Below are positions 25,662-36,255 of a stretch of 64,000 bases of DNA, one piece after another. Source of the stretch: Achromobacter anxifer (lineage in GTDB: Bacteria; Pseudomonadota; Gammaproteobacteria; Burkholderiales; Burkholderiaceae_B); assembly GCF_903652925.1 (NCBI RefSeq), contig NZ_CAHLAR010000008.1:62001-126000 (forward strand), in the 5' to 3' direction. The notes under the pieces were generated by a model. It was not told the origin of the DNA and did no database searches. It saw only the letters and a program-made list of their open reading frames with translations. Made by a program: the position numbers and the translations under genes. The first letter of the stretch is position 1, and every line of letters starts with the position of its first letter.

Positions 25662-26579
25662 TCAGGGCGCGGCGGGTTCGTCGTAGTTGTTGAGCTTGAC
25701 GCCGGACACGCCCTGGACGGCGGAAGACGCCGGGGCCTTCTCCGGCGCCTGGGCCGGCGCAGGAGCCTGGGCCGGCGCCGGGGCGGCAGACGCACCCTGC
25801 TCTGCGCCAACGGCGGTCCCCGCCTCCGCGCCCGCCGCGGCGCCGGCTTCGGCGCCTTCCTCGGCCGGCCGCGAGGCGCGCAGCTTGCGGTGGGTTTCCT
25901 CCTGCTGCGCGATCAGCTTGTCCAGTTCCGCCGCCAGCGCCGTGGACTTGCCGGTGCGGGCCCAGTCGGCCGCGGTCTGGCCCTTGGTGTCGCGGGTGCC
26001 CACGTCCGCTCCTGCCTGCAGCAGCAGGTCGACCATGGGCTTGCGGCCCGACAGCGCCGCCATCATCAGGGGCGTTTCGCCATTGGGCGCGGGCGCGTTG
26101 GCCATGGCCTTGTTAGCCAGCAGCAAGCGCGCCATTTCCAGCTGGCCCTTCGACGCCGCGTAATGCAACGGCGTCCAGCCCAGGCGGTTGACCTGAGCGC
26201 CACGGGCGATGAGTTTCTTGGCCCTTTCGGTCTGGCCGGCGATGGCCAGGTACATCAGCGGCGTCTCGCCGGCGGGATTCTCGGCGTTCACGTCGGTGCG
26301 CTTGTCGGCGGCGAGCACGTCGAACACCTTCCACGCGCCGTCCACCACCGCGCGCATCAGCGCCGGCTGGCCGTTCTTGTAGCGCACGTTCGGATCCTCG
26401 CCGCGCGCCAGCAATTCCTTGATGTCGTCCGGATAGTCGTTGGCGACGTACACCCACCAATCGCCCGGATTAGCCGCCTGCGCGCCTGCCGGCACGCTCA
26501 ACCCCAGGGCCAGCGCCAGCAATGCCCCACGGCAACACGACAGGACGAACTTCTGGGAGGACGCGATGCGCTTGGCCAT
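25662..26579 (-). CDS. Secreted ankyrin-repeat protein with Ala/Pro-rich tail
   Basis: The 305-residue product has a signal peptide (cleavage near AGAQAANPG, about residue 36). Four to five ankyrin repeats follow between residues about 50 and 215 (ETPLMYLAIAGQTERAKKLIARGAQVN, WTPLHYAASKGQLEMARLLLAN, ETPLMMAALSGRKPMVDLLLQAGADV). The last 75 residues are low-complexity Ala/Glu/Pro (APAPAQAPAPAQAPEKAP), probably a disordered linker. It is predicted to be periplasmic and to bind a partner protein. It is convergent with gntR and upstream of no clear partner gene. An AT-rich patch (about 26585-26650) surrounds its promoter. Confidence 0.88.
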   Translation of the reverse strand: MAKRIASSQKFVLSCCRGALLALALGLSVPAGAQAANPGDWWVYVANDYPDDIKELLARGEDPNVRYKNGQPALMRAVVDGAWKVFDVLAADKRTDVNAENPAGETPLMYLAIAGQTERAKKLIARGAQVNRLGWTPLHYAASKGQLEMARLLLANKAMANAPAPNGETPLMMAALSGRKPMVDLLLQAGADVGTRDTKGQTAADWARTGKSTALAAELDKLIAQQEETHRKLRASRPAEEGAEAGAAAGAEAGTAVGAEQGASAAPAPAQAPAPAQAPEKAPASSAVQGVSGVKLNNYDEPAAP

Positions 26580-26617
26580 GGAAATCCTATAAATTACTTT
26601 AAATAAATTGGATTAGA

Positions 26618-27388
26618 TTATTTCTTTATCTTATTGAAAAGACGGAAGAAATTATCCGTAGAAGCTTGCGCAACCTCAGCCGCGGAAATGCCGCGCAGGT
26701 CGGCGATTTTCTCGGCGACGTGGATCACCTTGGACGGGTCGTTCAGCTTGCCGCGGTACGGCACCGGCGCCAGGTACGGCGAGTCGGTTTCGATCAGCAG
26801 CCGGTCCAGAGGCACCTTGGCGGCCACTTCGTGCACGATCTGCGCATTCTTGAAGGTCACGATGCCGGACAGCGAAATATGGAAGTTCTGGTCCAGCGCC
26901 GCCTGCGCCACTTCCCAGGTTTCGGTGAAGCAATGCATCACGCCGCCGACCTCGGCCGCGCGTTCCTCGCGCAGCATGCGCACCGTGTCCTCGGCGGACG
27001 AACGCGTATGCACGATCAGCGGCAGGCCCGTGTCGCGGGCGGCGCGGATGTGGCGGCGGAAACGTTCGCGCTGCCAGTCCAGCGGTTCGGACAGGCGGTA
27101 GTAGTCCAGCCCGGTCTCGCCGATGGCCACGACCTTGGGATGCTCCGACAGGCGCGCCAGTTCTTCGGGGCTGGGGTCCGGGGTGTCTTCGTAGTCGGGG
27201 TGCACGCCGACCGAGGCCCACAGATTGGCGTGCGGTTCGACCAGCGACATCAGGCCCGGCCATTCCGGCATGTTGACGCTGACGACCAGCGCGTGCGTGA
27301 CCTGGTTGGCGGCCATCCGGTCAAGAATGGCCGGCAGGTCGGCGGCCAGTTCCGGAAAATTCAAATGGCAGTGGGAATCGACGTACAT
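26618..27388 (-). CDS. TatD family metal-dependent hydrolase/DNase
   Basis: This 256-residue TIM-barrel hydrolase carries the TatD motifs: MYVDSHCHLNF (first His pair), IGETGLDYYR, PLIVHTRSS, GVMHCFTET and LLIETDSPYLAPVPYRGK. Family members are 3'-5' exonucleases or related phosphodiesterases, and this one resembles YcfH, whose gene is also next to holB, tmk and mltG in E. coli. The ATG at 27388 matches the family start. The ribosome site is weak, and translation may be coupled to holB, which ends 21 bp upstream. Confidence 0.93.
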   Translation of the reverse strand: MYVDSHCHLNFPELAADLPAILDRMAANQVTHALVVSVNMPEWPGLMSLVEPHANLWASVGVHPDYEDTPDPSPEELARLSEHPKVVAIGETGLDYYRLSEPLDWQRERFRRHIRAARDTGLPLIVHTRSSAEDTVRMLREERAAEVGGVMHCFTETWEVAQAALDQNFHISLSGIVTFKNAQIVHEVAAKVPLDRLLIETDSPYLAPVPYRGKLNDPSKVIHVAEKIADLRGISAAEVAQASTDNFFRLFNKIKK

Positions 27389-27408
27389 GATGAGTCTGGA
27401 GCTACTAC

Positions 27409-28500
27409 TTATGCCAGGCAGGATAGCACCACGCGCTGCAGGGTCGAGTGGGCAAAAAGCTTGGCGTTGAGGGGATGGGTGGCCAGCGCGCGCTGGCGCG
27501 TCAGCCAGCGCGCGGCCTCGGCCACCTTGGCCGTATTCATGCGCGCCGCGACCTGCGCGACGCCGCTGGCCAGGGCCGGAAAATAGCGCGCCGGCGCCCC
27601 CGCGCTGGCCAGCATCAGGTCCGTGTACAGGCGCTGCAAGGCGTCGATCCATTCGCTGGCCGCCACTTTTTCCAGGGCCTCGGCCAGCGTGCCCACGTCC
27701 GGCGACTGCCCCTTGGACAGCGGACCGACCAGCTGCGTCAGCCAGGGCGGGCAAGCGGCCTCGCCCGACTGCGCCAGCCGCAGCGCCGCCAGCGGCGCGC
27801 CGCCCGCGGCGGCCAGCCATTCACGCGCCGGCTCCACGTTCTGTTCGCGCAACCATTGCAGCGCGGTGTCCGGGTCCGGCGCCGGCAGCGGCAGGCGACG
27901 GCAGCGCGACACCAGGGTCGGCAGCAAGCGGTCCGGCGCGTCGGCGACCAGCAGGAACACCGTATGCGGGGGCGGTTCTTCCAGCACCTTGAGCAAGGCA
28001 TTGGACGACACCACGTTCAGCGCGTGGGCCGGATACAGCAGCGCCACGCGCCAGCCGCCGCGGTGGGTGGCGGTGTTGAACCAGGATTCCAGCGAGCGGA
28101 TCTGGTCGATGCGTATTTCCTTGGACGGCGCGCGCTTGGCGGCGCCCGTGGCGGGTTCGGCGTCTTCCGAGGGCTCGGCGGCGTCCGCCCCCTCTTCCAC
28201 GGCGACGGCCTCGGGCCGGATGCGGCGCAAGTCGGGATGGTTGCCGCTGGCGAACCAGGCACAGGCGGCGCAGTGGCCGCAGGCCAACCCGTTCACGGGG
28301 GACTCGCAAAGCAGACTGGCGGCCGCCGCGACCGCGAAGTCCAGCTTGCCGATACCGGCCAGTCCGTGGATCAGCCAGGCGTGCGCGAAGCGGTCGCGGT
28401 TGCCCAGCCAGTTCCGCGCGGTTTCCTCCTGCCAGGGCAGGAATTGCGGCGCGTTGGACGTAGCGCCTTCCTCGTCCTTGGTGGCGCGGGTGGCGTTCAT
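27409..28500 (-). CDS. holB: DNA polymerase III delta' subunit
   Basis: The 363-residue clamp-loader subunit has the AAA+ N-terminal domain ([20 protein letters not shown]), the four-cysteine zinc module [18 protein letters not shown] and the [35 protein letters not shown] sensor region with the SRC motif. An acidic insertion ([18 protein letters not shown], about residues 100-120) is not typical of E. coli. The start overlaps the tmk stop by four bases, and the order mltG-tmk-holB-tatD is widely conserved. It assembles with tau/gamma and delta to load the beta clamp. Confidence 0.94.
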   Translation of the reverse strand: MNATRATKDEEGATSNAPQFLPWQEETARNWLGNRDRFAHAWLIHGLAGIGKLDFAVAAAASLLCESPVNGLACGHCAACAWFASGNHPDLRRIRPEAVAVEEGADAAEPSEDAEPATGAAKRAPSKEIRIDQIRSLESWFNTATHRGGWRVALLYPAHALNVVSSNALLKVLEEPPPHTVFLLVADAPDRLLPTLVSRCRRLPLPAPDPDTALQWLREQNVEPAREWLAAAGGAPLAALRLAQSGEAACPPWLTQLVGPLSKGQSPDVGTLAEALEKVAASEWIDALQRLYTDLMLASAGAPARYFPALASGVAQVAARMNTAKVAEAARWLTRQRALATHPLNAKLFAHSTLQRVVLSCLA

Positions 28501-29120
28501 GCCGCCTGTCCCAGCAATTCGCGCAGCCCCGCTTCCAGGCCGGCGCGGACCTGAGCGATAGTCTGGGTCGAATCGACGACGCGGATGCGCTCGGGATCGG
28601 CCTTCGCGCGCGCATGGTAGGCCTCGCGGGTGCGCTCGAAGAACGCCGCGCCTTCGCGCTCGAAGCGGTCGGGCTCGCGCGCATCGGCCAGCCGCGCGCG
28701 CGCCACTTCCAGCGGCACGTCGAAGAGCCAGGTGCGGTCGGGGCTGCCCGCCTGCATCCAGTCTTCCAGCGCCGCCACGCGCGCCGCGCCCAGGCCGCGG
28801 CCGCCGCCCTGGTAGGCGTAGGTCGCGTCCGTATAGCGGTCGCAGACCACCCAGGCGCCGCGCGCCAGCGCCGGCTCGATGACCTGGCGCTGATGCTCGC
28901 AGCGAGCCGCGAACATCAGCAGGGTCTCGGTGTCCAGGCCCATCGGGTCGGACAGCAGCAAGGCGCGCAGCTTCTCGCCCAGCGGCGTGCCGCCGGGCTC
29001 GCGGGTGGACACCACGTCCAACCCCTGCGCGCGCAGGAAATCGGCGATCCAGACGGTGTGCGTGCTCTTGCCCGCGCCGTCGACGCCCTCCAGCGTGATA
29101 AAGCGTCCGCGCGTGGTCAT
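28497..29120 (-). CDS. tmk: Thymidylate kinase
   Basis: This 207-residue kinase phosphorylates dTMP to dTDP. The P-loop is [10 protein letters not shown] (residues 9-18), followed by the DR[YH] motif in [19 protein letters not shown] and the LID region near the [13 protein letters not shown] segment. Length is typical. It overlaps mltG upstream and holB downstream by four bases each, so the three are translationally coupled. Confidence 0.96.
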   Translation of the reverse strand: MTTRGRFITLEGVDGAGKSTHTVWIADFLRAQGLDVVSTREPGGTPLGEKLRALLLSDPMGLDTETLLMFAARCEHQRQVIEPALARGAWVVCDRYTDATYAYQGGGRGLGAARVAALEDWMQAGSPDRTWLFDVPLEVARARLADAREPDRFEREGAAFFERTREAYHARAKADPERIRVVDSTQTIAQVRAGLEAGLRELLGQAA

Positions 29121-30319
29121 TGGTCTTGTCCTTGTGCTGGTGCCGGGGTCGGATCCTGGCTCGATTCTGGCGTGGGCTGCGCAGCGGGCGCCGGAGCCGG
29201 GCTGGGGCTGGCGGACGGCGCCGGAGCCTGACTGGAACTGCCGGAGGCCGCCGGGCCGCCGTTGGCCGGGCCGCGGTTCGACGCCGGCGCCGGCGCGGCA
29301 TTCTGGCCCTGGCCCTGGCCCAGGATGTAGCGCGAAACGTTGCGGTTGTGCTCGGACAGGTTGACCGAGAACTCGCTGGTGCCGTTGCCACGGGAAACGA
29401 AGAAGAGGTACTTGTGCTGCTCGGGCTGCACCGCCGCCAGCAGCGCCGCGCGGCCCGGCGCCGCGATCGGCGTGGGTGGCAGGCCGGGACGGGTATAGGT
29501 GTTCCAGGGCGTGTCGGTCTGCAGGTCGCGCTTGCGGATGCGGCCTTGGTAGGCCTCGCCCATGCCGTAGATCACCGTGGGATCCGTCTGCAGCAGCATG
29601 CCGATCTTGAGCCGGTTGGTGAATACGCCGGCCACGCGGCGACGGTCTGGTCCATGGCCGGTTTCCTTTTCCACGATGGACGCCAGCACCAGGGCTTCGT
29701 AGGGCGTGGTCACCGGCAGGTCCGACTGGCGCTGGGCCCAGGTGTCGCGCAGGATGCGCTGGCCTTCCTGATAGGCGCGGCGCAGCAGATCGTAGTCGGT
29801 GCTGCCAGGGGTGAAGATGTAGGTGTCCGGGAAGAACAGCCCTTCCGGCTGCTTGATATCGGACCCCAGGCGTTCCATCAGTTCTTCATCGGTGGTTTCG
29901 CCCAGCGTCTGCTTGACGTCGGGATGCGAGCGCAGCGCCTGGCGGATCTGGCGGTAGGTCCAGCCTTCCAGGAAGGTGATCTGCCGCTGCGTCATGTCGC
30001 CGCGCGCCAGGCGTTCGAGCAGTTGCCAGGGCGAGTCGCCGTTGATGGCCTGGTAGCCGCCGGCCTTCATCTGCTTGTCGAGTTCGGACAGGCGCGCCAT
30101 CCAGATGAAACCCGGCTCCCAGACCGGCACGCCGGCCTCGTTCAGGACGCGCGCAACCGTGCGCGGACTGCTGCCCGGATCGACCACGAAATCGATCCTG
30201 TCGGACGACAGATGCATGGGTTTGTGCATCCAATACCAGGCGCCGCCCACGGCCGCGGCGGCGGCCAGCGCGATCAGCAGGAACAACCACAAGACGTAAA
30301 AAAAGAGTCGCTTCTTCAT
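29117..30319 (-). CDS. mltG: Endolytic murein transglycosylase MltG
   Basis: The 400-residue inner-membrane protein has a cytoplasmic MKKR start, one transmembrane helix (residues about 5-28) and a periplasmic YceG domain with the catalytic glutamate in [13 protein letters not shown] and the [16 protein letters not shown] segment. It cleaves nascent glycan strands and so limits their length. The last 55 or so residues are Ala/Pro/Ser/Gln-rich low complexity, beyond the E. coli end, with no fold expected. ATG 30319 fits the membrane anchor. It leads mltG-tmk-holB-tatD and is divergent from ygfZ. Confidence 0.94.
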   Translation of the reverse strand: MKKRLFFYVLWLFLLIALAAAAAVGGAWYWMHKPMHLSSDRIDFVVDPGSSPRTVARVLNEAGVPVWEPGFIWMARLSELDKQMKAGGYQAINGDSPWQLLERLARGDMTQRQITFLEGWTYRQIRQALRSHPDVKQTLGETTDEELMERLGSDIKQPEGLFFPDTYIFTPGSTDYDLLRRAYQEGQRILRDTWAQRQSDLPVTTPYEALVLASIVEKETGHGPDRRRVAGVFTNRLKIGMLLQTDPTVIYGMGEAYQGRIRKRDLQTDTPWNTYTRPGLPPTPIAAPGRAALLAAVQPEQHKYLFFVSRGNGTSEFSVNLSEHNRNVSRYILGQGQGQNAAPAPASNRGPANGGPAASGSSSQAPAPSASPSPAPAPAAQPTPESSQDPTPAPAQGQDQ

Positions 30320-30473
30320 AAGTGTCGGAAGTTTAATTGATCGCGCGGACCTGGCGCGCCAAAAGAGGGGCCAGAACGCTGCGCACGTCCCTGCGCGCGG
30401 CGGGGACATGGCCCTGCCGGCAGGGGAAGGCGGCTATCATCTGCTCTTTGACGATGCGAGCAACACCGCCTCC

Positions 30474-31478
30474 ATGCACGCTTTCCATACTTCGATTCCC
30501 GCGCGCGCCGAAGGTTGCGCGCAAGTCGCGCCGCTGGAAGATTTCCAGGTCTTCGCGGCTTCCGGCGCGGACGCCCTCACCTTCCTGCATGGCCAGCTGA
30601 CGCAGGACGTCACCGGCCTGCCGCAGGACGCCGCCCGCCTGGCCGGCTACTGCACGGCCAAGGGCCGCCTGCTGGCCACGCTGGTCATGTGGCGCGGCGC
30701 CCTCGGCAGCGCGGACGACGCGCCCCAGCTTTACGGCATGGTGCGCCAGGACCTGGCCCCGGCCCTGCTCAAGCGCCTGTCCATGTTCGTGCTGCGCGCC
30801 AAGGCCAAGCTGGCGGCCACGCCGCTGCACGTGGCGGGCGTCACGGCGGCCTCGGACGCCGACGCCGCCGCGCTGGAAGCCGCCGCCGGCGCGCTGCCGC
30901 GCGAGCCCTGGCAGCGCGCCGACTTGCCTTCGGGCACCTGGATCGCCGCCCCGTCCGCCGGCGCGGACCTGCGCTGGTGGTGGATCGCGTCGGACGAACA
31001 GCTGGACCAGTCGGCCGCGCTGGCAGGCGCCTTGGGCCTGGCCTCCGCCGCGCAATGGCACGCCGCCGACCTGGCCGCCGGCATACCGTGGATCACCACG
31101 GCCACCCAGGACGTGTTCATTCCGCAGACGGTCAACCTGGACCTGATCCAGGGCGTCAGCTTCACCAAGGGCTGTTATCCCGGCCAGGAAGTCGTGGCGC
31201 GCAGCCACTACCGCGGCACGGTCAAGCGCCGCATGGCCTACGGCACCATCGCCGACGCCGCCGTGCAGGATCAGGCACTGGCCGGCGTGGACGTCTACGA
31301 CGCCACCCAGCCGGGCGAGCCCACCGGACGGATCGTGGATGCCGCCGGCAAGGATGGCGTCGTGTCGGTGCTGTTCGAAACCACTCTGGCGGCGTTGCCG
31401 GAAGGCGACCTGCGCCTGGGCGCCGCGGACGGTCCGCGCATTGCGGCGGCACCGCTGCCCTACTCCATCACGCCCTGA
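30474..31478 (+). CDS. ygfZ: Folate-binding Fe-S cluster/tRNA modification protein YgfZ
   Basis: The 334-residue protein is a GcvT-like folate-binding protein. The signature KGCYPGQEVVARSHYRG (conserved cysteine) is near residue 225, and the N-terminal LTFLHGQLTQDV is also typical. YgfZ supports activity of some Fe-S enzymes such as MiaB. ATG 30474 follows a TATCAT -10-like box and matches homologues; 22 in-frame codons upstream are excluded. A 14-bp palindrome (30412-30425) lies in the shared promoter with mltG. A hairpin at 31507-31527 probably terminates it. Confidence 0.92.
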   Translation: MHAFHTSIPARAEGCAQVAPLEDFQVFAASGADALTFLHGQLTQDVTGLPQDAARLAGYCTAKGRLLATLVMWRGALGSADDAPQLYGMVRQDLAPALLKRLSMFVLRAKAKLAATPLHVAGVTAASDADAAALEAAAGALPREPWQRADLPSGTWIAAPSAGADLRWWWIASDEQLDQSAALAGALGLASAAQWHAADLAAGIPWITTATQDVFIPQTVNLDLIQGVSFTKGCYPGQEVVARSHYRGTVKRRMAYGTIADAAVQDQALAGVDVYDATQPGEPTGRIVDAAGKDGVVSVLFETTLAALPEGDLRLGAADGPRIAAAPLPYSITP

Positions 31479-31506
31479 GTCCGCGGCCCGCCATGCGCTG
31501 AATCCC

Positions 31507-31533
31507 CGGCCCGCCCTGCGCGGGCCGATTTCA
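31507..31533 (+). terminator. Probable terminator after ygfZ
   Basis: CGGCCCGC (31507-31514) pairs with GCGGGCCG (31520-31527) around a five-base loop, followed by ATTTCATT. The U tract is interrupted, so this is a moderate call. The spacer is convergent with the VIT-family gene. Confidence 0.6.
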
Positions 31534-31541
31534 TTGCGGCC

Positions 31542-32231
31542 CTAGGCCGCCACGCCGAACAGCGCGCCCACGCCCGCCGTCACGGCCATGGCCAAGGCGC
31601 CCAGGACCGTCACCCGCAATGCGGCCGGCCCCTTGGGCGCGCCCCCGGCCTGGGCCGCCAGCGCACCCAGGCCGGCCAGACAGACGACGGATGCGCCTAT
31701 GACCCAGCCGATGAGCTGCGGCACGGGCACGACCGCCGCCACCACCAGCGGCAGCGCCGCGCCCCCGGCGAACGATGCCGCGGACGCCACGGCAGCCTGC
31801 ACCGGCCGGGCACGGTTGTGCAGGGAGATACCCAGTTCATCGCGCGCATGCGCGTCCAGGGCGTCGTGGCTGGTCAACTGGCGCGCCACCTGCTCCGCCA
31901 GATCGCGCGTCAGGCCGCGGTCCACGTAGATGCCGATCAGTTCGTCCAGTTCCTCGCCGGAGTTGCGCTTGAGCGAGCGCTGCTCCATGCGCAGGTCCGC
32001 GGCTTCCGTGTCGGCCTGGGACTGCACCGACACGTATTCGCCCGCCGCCATCGACAGCGCGCCGGCCACCAGGCCGGCCAACCCCGAGGTCAGGATGGCT
32101 CCGTGCGTGGCTTGCGCCGCGGCGACGCCGGTGATGATGCTGGCGGTGGAGACGATGCCGTCGTTGGCGCCCAGCACTGCCGCGCGCAGCCAGTTGCTGC
32201 GGAAAATCCGATGGTGTTCTTTTGAAGGCAT
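31542..32231 (-). CDS. VIT1/CCC1 family transporter
   Basis: This 229-residue membrane protein has the family opening WLRAAVLGANDGIVSTASIITGVAAA, the second helix AGALSMAAGEYVSVQSQADTE, a charged central region (about residues 75-135) and three C-terminal hydrophobic helices. In plants and yeast such proteins move Fe2+ or Mn2+ into vacuoles. In bacteria they are presumed Fe/Mn exporters or membrane stress proteins. It is a single-gene unit convergent with ygfZ. Confidence 0.92.
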   Translation of the reverse strand: MPSKEHHRIFRSNWLRAAVLGANDGIVSTASIITGVAAAQATHGAILTSGLAGLVAGALSMAAGEYVSVQSQADTEAADLRMEQRSLKRNSGEELDELIGIYVDRGLTRDLAEQVARQLTSHDALDAHARDELGISLHNRARPVQAAVASAASFAGGAALPLVVAAVVPVPQLIGWVIGASVVCLAGLGALAAQAGGAPKGPAALRVTVLGALAMAVTAGVGALFGVAA

Positions 32232-32308
32232 TGCCAGCTACCTGTGCGACGCGCGACAAACGCGCGGCGGATCCGGCCGCCTGGACGGACCCGCCGCGCG
32301 CGGGAGAT

Positions 32309-32746
32309 TCAACGCGGCGTCACGCGCACCGCGGTAAGCAAGCCTATCACGCAAAGCGTGGCTTGCTCGCCGTCGTAGGCATGGACTTCCACCTGGCAGA
32401 CGGACAGGCGCTTGCCGGGCTTGACCACGCGGCCGCTGGCCACGTAGCGGCTGCCCTTGGCGGGCGCCAGGAAGTTCATCTTGAACTCCGAGGTCAGCAC
32501 ATCCTCGCCCGGCGCGAACAGGCTGTAGGCGGCGTAGCCGCCCGCGCTGTCGGCGATGGTGGTGGAAATGCCGGCATGCAGAAAGCCGTTCTGCTGGCAC
32601 AGGTCGGCGCGGTAAGGCAGCACGATGTCCACCCTGCCCGGCTCGACCACGTCCAGCTGCGCGCCCAGCAACTTCATGATGCTTTGCCGGGCGAAGCTCT
32701 CCTGGACCCGGCCGGCCGGGTCCAGCGGCGCTTGCGAGGGTGCCAT
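32309..32746 (-). CDS. PaaI-type hotdog thioesterase
   Basis: The 145-residue hotdog-fold protein shows the acyl-CoA thioesterase motif HAG-x5-D in NGFLHAGISTTIADSAGGYAA (residues about 53-73) and FKMNFLAPAKGSRYVASG. It would hydrolyse an acyl-CoA, possibly to rescue trapped CoA during valine catabolism. It follows mmsB by a single base and is the last gene of that operon. Substrate specificity is unknown. Confidence 0.88.
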   Translation of the reverse strand: MAPSQAPLDPAGRVQESFARQSIMKLLGAQLDVVEPGRVDIVLPYRADLCQQNGFLHAGISTTIADSAGGYAAYSLFAPGEDVLTSEFKMNFLAPAKGSRYVASGRVVKPGKRLSVCQVEVHAYDGEQATLCVIGLLTAVRVTPR

Positions 32747-32747
32747 G

Positions 32748-33638
32748 TCAGTCCTGCTCGCGCTTGACCAGGTTGACGATGCTGGAGAAGTCCAGCTTGC
32801 CCGAACCGCCGGCGCTATGCAGCGAATACAGATTGCGCGCCAGCTCGCCCAACGGAATCGAGGCCCGCGCCGACAAGGCCGCCTCGGCCGCGAGGCCCAG
32901 GTCCTTAAGCATCAGGTCCACGCCGAAACCGCCCGCGTAGCCCTTGGACGCCGGCGCATGCTCCATCACGCCGGGCCAGGGGTTGTAGAGTTCCGTGGCC
33001 CAGTTGCGGCCCGAGCTCTTGGCGATGATGTCCGACAGGACCTTGGGATCCAGCCCGTTGGCCACGCCCAGCGCCAGCGCCTCGGAGGTGCCCGCCATCA
33101 GGATGCCCAACAGCATGTTGTTGCAGATCTTGGCGACCTGGCCCGCGCCGGCCGGGCCGGCATGGAAGATGTTCTTGCCCATCTTTTCCAGGATCGGGCG
33201 GGCGCGTTCCAGCGCCGCGGTCTGGCCGCCGACGATGAAGGTCAGCGTGCCCGCGGCCGCGCCGCCCGTACCGCCAGAGACCGGGGCGTCGATCATGGCG
33301 ATGCCGCGCACGTCGGCCGCCTGCGCCACCTTGCGCGCCGAATCCGGCGCGATGGTGCTGCATTCGATGACCAGCGCGCTCGACGGGATCTTGCCCAGCA
33401 GGTCCTCGCCCAGGTACAGGCCTTCCACGTGCTTGCTGGCCGGCAGCATGGAAATCACCACCTCGGCGCCCTTGACCGCTTCCGACGCGGACGCGGCGGC
33501 CTTGGCGCCGGCGTTCGTCAGGCTCTTGACTGTCGCGGGCACCAGATCGTAGACCGTCACGCTGTGGCCGGCCTTGACCAGGTTCAATGCCATGGGCGCG
33601 CCCATATTGCCCAAACCGATAAACGCGATGCTGCTCAT
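32748..33638 (-). CDS. mmsB: 3-Hydroxyisobutyrate dehydrogenase
   Basis: This 296-residue NAD-dependent enzyme oxidises 3-hydroxyisobutyrate to methylmalonate semialdehyde in valine degradation. It has the N-terminal dinucleotide motif FIGLGNMGAPMA, substrate motif DAPVSGGTGGAAAGTL (about residues 116-131) and the catalytic lysine in AGQVAKICNNMLLG. MmsB length is normal. It lies about 100 bp downstream of the 3-hydroxyisobutyryl-CoA hydrolase gene, whose product is its substrate. mmsA is not in the window. Confidence 0.92.
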   Translation of the reverse strand: MSSIAFIGLGNMGAPMALNLVKAGHSVTVYDLVPATVKSLTNAGAKAAASASEAVKGAEVVISMLPASKHVEGLYLGEDLLGKIPSSALVIECSTIAPDSARKVAQAADVRGIAMIDAPVSGGTGGAAAGTLTFIVGGQTAALERARPILEKMGKNIFHAGPAGAGQVAKICNNMLLGILMAGTSEALALGVANGLDPKVLSDIIAKSSGRNWATELYNPWPGVMEHAPASKGYAGGFGVDLMLKDLGLAAEAALSARASIPLGELARNLYSLHSAGGSGKLDFSSIVNLVKREQD

Positions 33639-33735
33639 GATGTCTTGTCTCCTGTTGCTATTGCTATAGGTGTGGAACCATCGTGTACTGCGTTGCGGCG
33701 CCGGCGGGCGGCGGCGGAACCGCCGCCGCGGGGCG

Positions 33736-34907
<1,172 letters not shown>

Positions 34908-34911
<4 letters not shown>

Positions 34912-36062
34912 CTTATGTCGGCTCCTTTTTCCAACAATTGGCGGGCGATGATCACGCGCATGATCTCGTTGGTCCCCTCCAGAATCTGATGAACGCGAGT
35001 ATCGCGCACCAGACGCTCCAAGGGATAGTCCCGCAGGTATCCATAGCCGCCGTGGATCTGCTGCGCGTCCAGGCAGATCTGGAAACCCATGTCGGTGGCG
35101 AAGCGCTTGGCCATGGCGCAATAGGTCGCCGCGTCGGGCGCACCGGCATCCAGCTTGCAGGCGGCCAGGCGCACCATCTGACGGGCCGCCACCAGATGCG
35201 TCGCCATGTCGGCCAGCTTGAACTGCAGGGCCTGGAACTCGGCCAGGCGGCGGTTGAACTGGCGGCGTTCGTCCATGTAGCGCCGGGCCGCGTCCAGCGC
35301 GCCTTGCGCCGCACCCACCGAGCAGGTGCCGATGTTGATGCGCCCGCCGTCCAGGCCCTTCATGGCGATCTTGAAGCCCTCGCCTTCCTGGCCCAGCATG
35401 TTGGCGGCCGGCACCCGCACGTTCTCGAACGTGATGGGCCGTGTGGACTGGCTGTTCCAGCCCATCTTCTCTTCCTTGCGGCCGTAGGCTATGCCCGGGC
35501 TGTCGGCGGGAATCGCGAACGCGCTGATGCCGCCCGCGCCCTCGCCCCCGGTGCGCGCCATGACCACCAGCAGGTCCGTGTCGCCCGCGCCGGAAATGAA
35601 GGCCTTGGCGCCGTTGACGATGTATTCGTCGCCCTGGCGTTGCGCCCGGGTCGACAGCGACGCGGCGTCCGAGCCCGCCCCGGGCTCCGTCAGGCAGTAG
35701 GAAGCCAGCTTCTGCCCGCTGGCCAGCAACGGCCCCCAGGCCTCGCGCAAACCGGGCTGGCCCCAGTTGCCGACCATCCAGGTGGCCATGTTGTGGATCG
35801 TCAGGAAGGCCGTGGTCGAGGGGTCGACCGCCGCCATTTCCTCGAACACCAGGGTGGCGTCCAGGCGCGGCAACCCCAAGCCGCCGATGTCCTCGCTGGC
35901 GTAGATGGCGCAGAAGCCCATCTCGCCGGCCCGCGCGAACGCCTCGCGCGGGAAGATGCCTTCGGCGTCCCAGCGCGCGGCGTGGGGCGCCAGTTCACCC
36001 TCCGCATAGTCGCGCGCCGCCTGCGCAAAAGCGCGTTGCTCGTCGGTCAGTTCCAAGTCCAC
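34908..36062 (-). CDS. Acyl-CoA dehydrogenase, probably isobutyryl-CoA dehydrogenase
   Basis: This 384-residue FAD enzyme has the ACAD motifs YCLTEPGAGSDAAS (FAD/substrate), FISGAGDTDLLVVMAR and the C-terminal QILEGTNEIMRVIIARQLLEKG, with the catalytic base at about Glu362 as in short/branched-chain ACADs. Context (3-hydroxyisobutyryl-CoA hydrolase and MmsB downstream) points to isobutyryl-CoA, giving methacrylyl-CoA. It is first in the operon, with a LiuR-like palindrome 84-99 bp upstream of its start. Confidence 0.9.
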
Positions 36063-36145
36063 AGCCTGTCTCCTGTTGTACTGAGTATTGTCTGTTGGCG
36101 TTGCTGCCGTCTCGTGAACGCCAGCCTGCCGATTTTGACATGACG

Positions 36146-36161
36146 TTGACGTAAACGTAAA
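36146..36161. promoter_or_regulatory. Candidate LiuR-like operator upstream of the valine operon
   Basis: TTGACGTAAACGTAAA is an imperfect palindrome (6 of 7 arm pairs around a two-base centre), 84-99 bp upstream of the acyl-CoA dehydrogenase start. From memory it resembles sites of MerR-type regulators of branched-chain amino-acid catabolism in proteobacteria. No regulator gene is adjacent, so a trans-acting factor is implied. Confidence 0.5.
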
Positions 36162-36226
36162 TGCGTGACGATGCCTATCTTACGCCGGAAGCCGGCACGG
36201 AATTTGTCCTATTTGCGACATTGTGC

Positions 36227-36242
36227 GGGCGGCCGGCCGCCC
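36227..36242. other. GC palindrome downstream of rnfH
   Basis: GGGCGGCC/GGCCGCCC is a perfect 16-bp palindrome 14 bp past the rnfH stop. It would fold as a six-pair stem with a CCGG loop but has no U tract, so it may be a Rho-assisted or weak terminator. Confidence 0.35.
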
Positions 36243-36255
36243 CGCGAGCCGTTGC

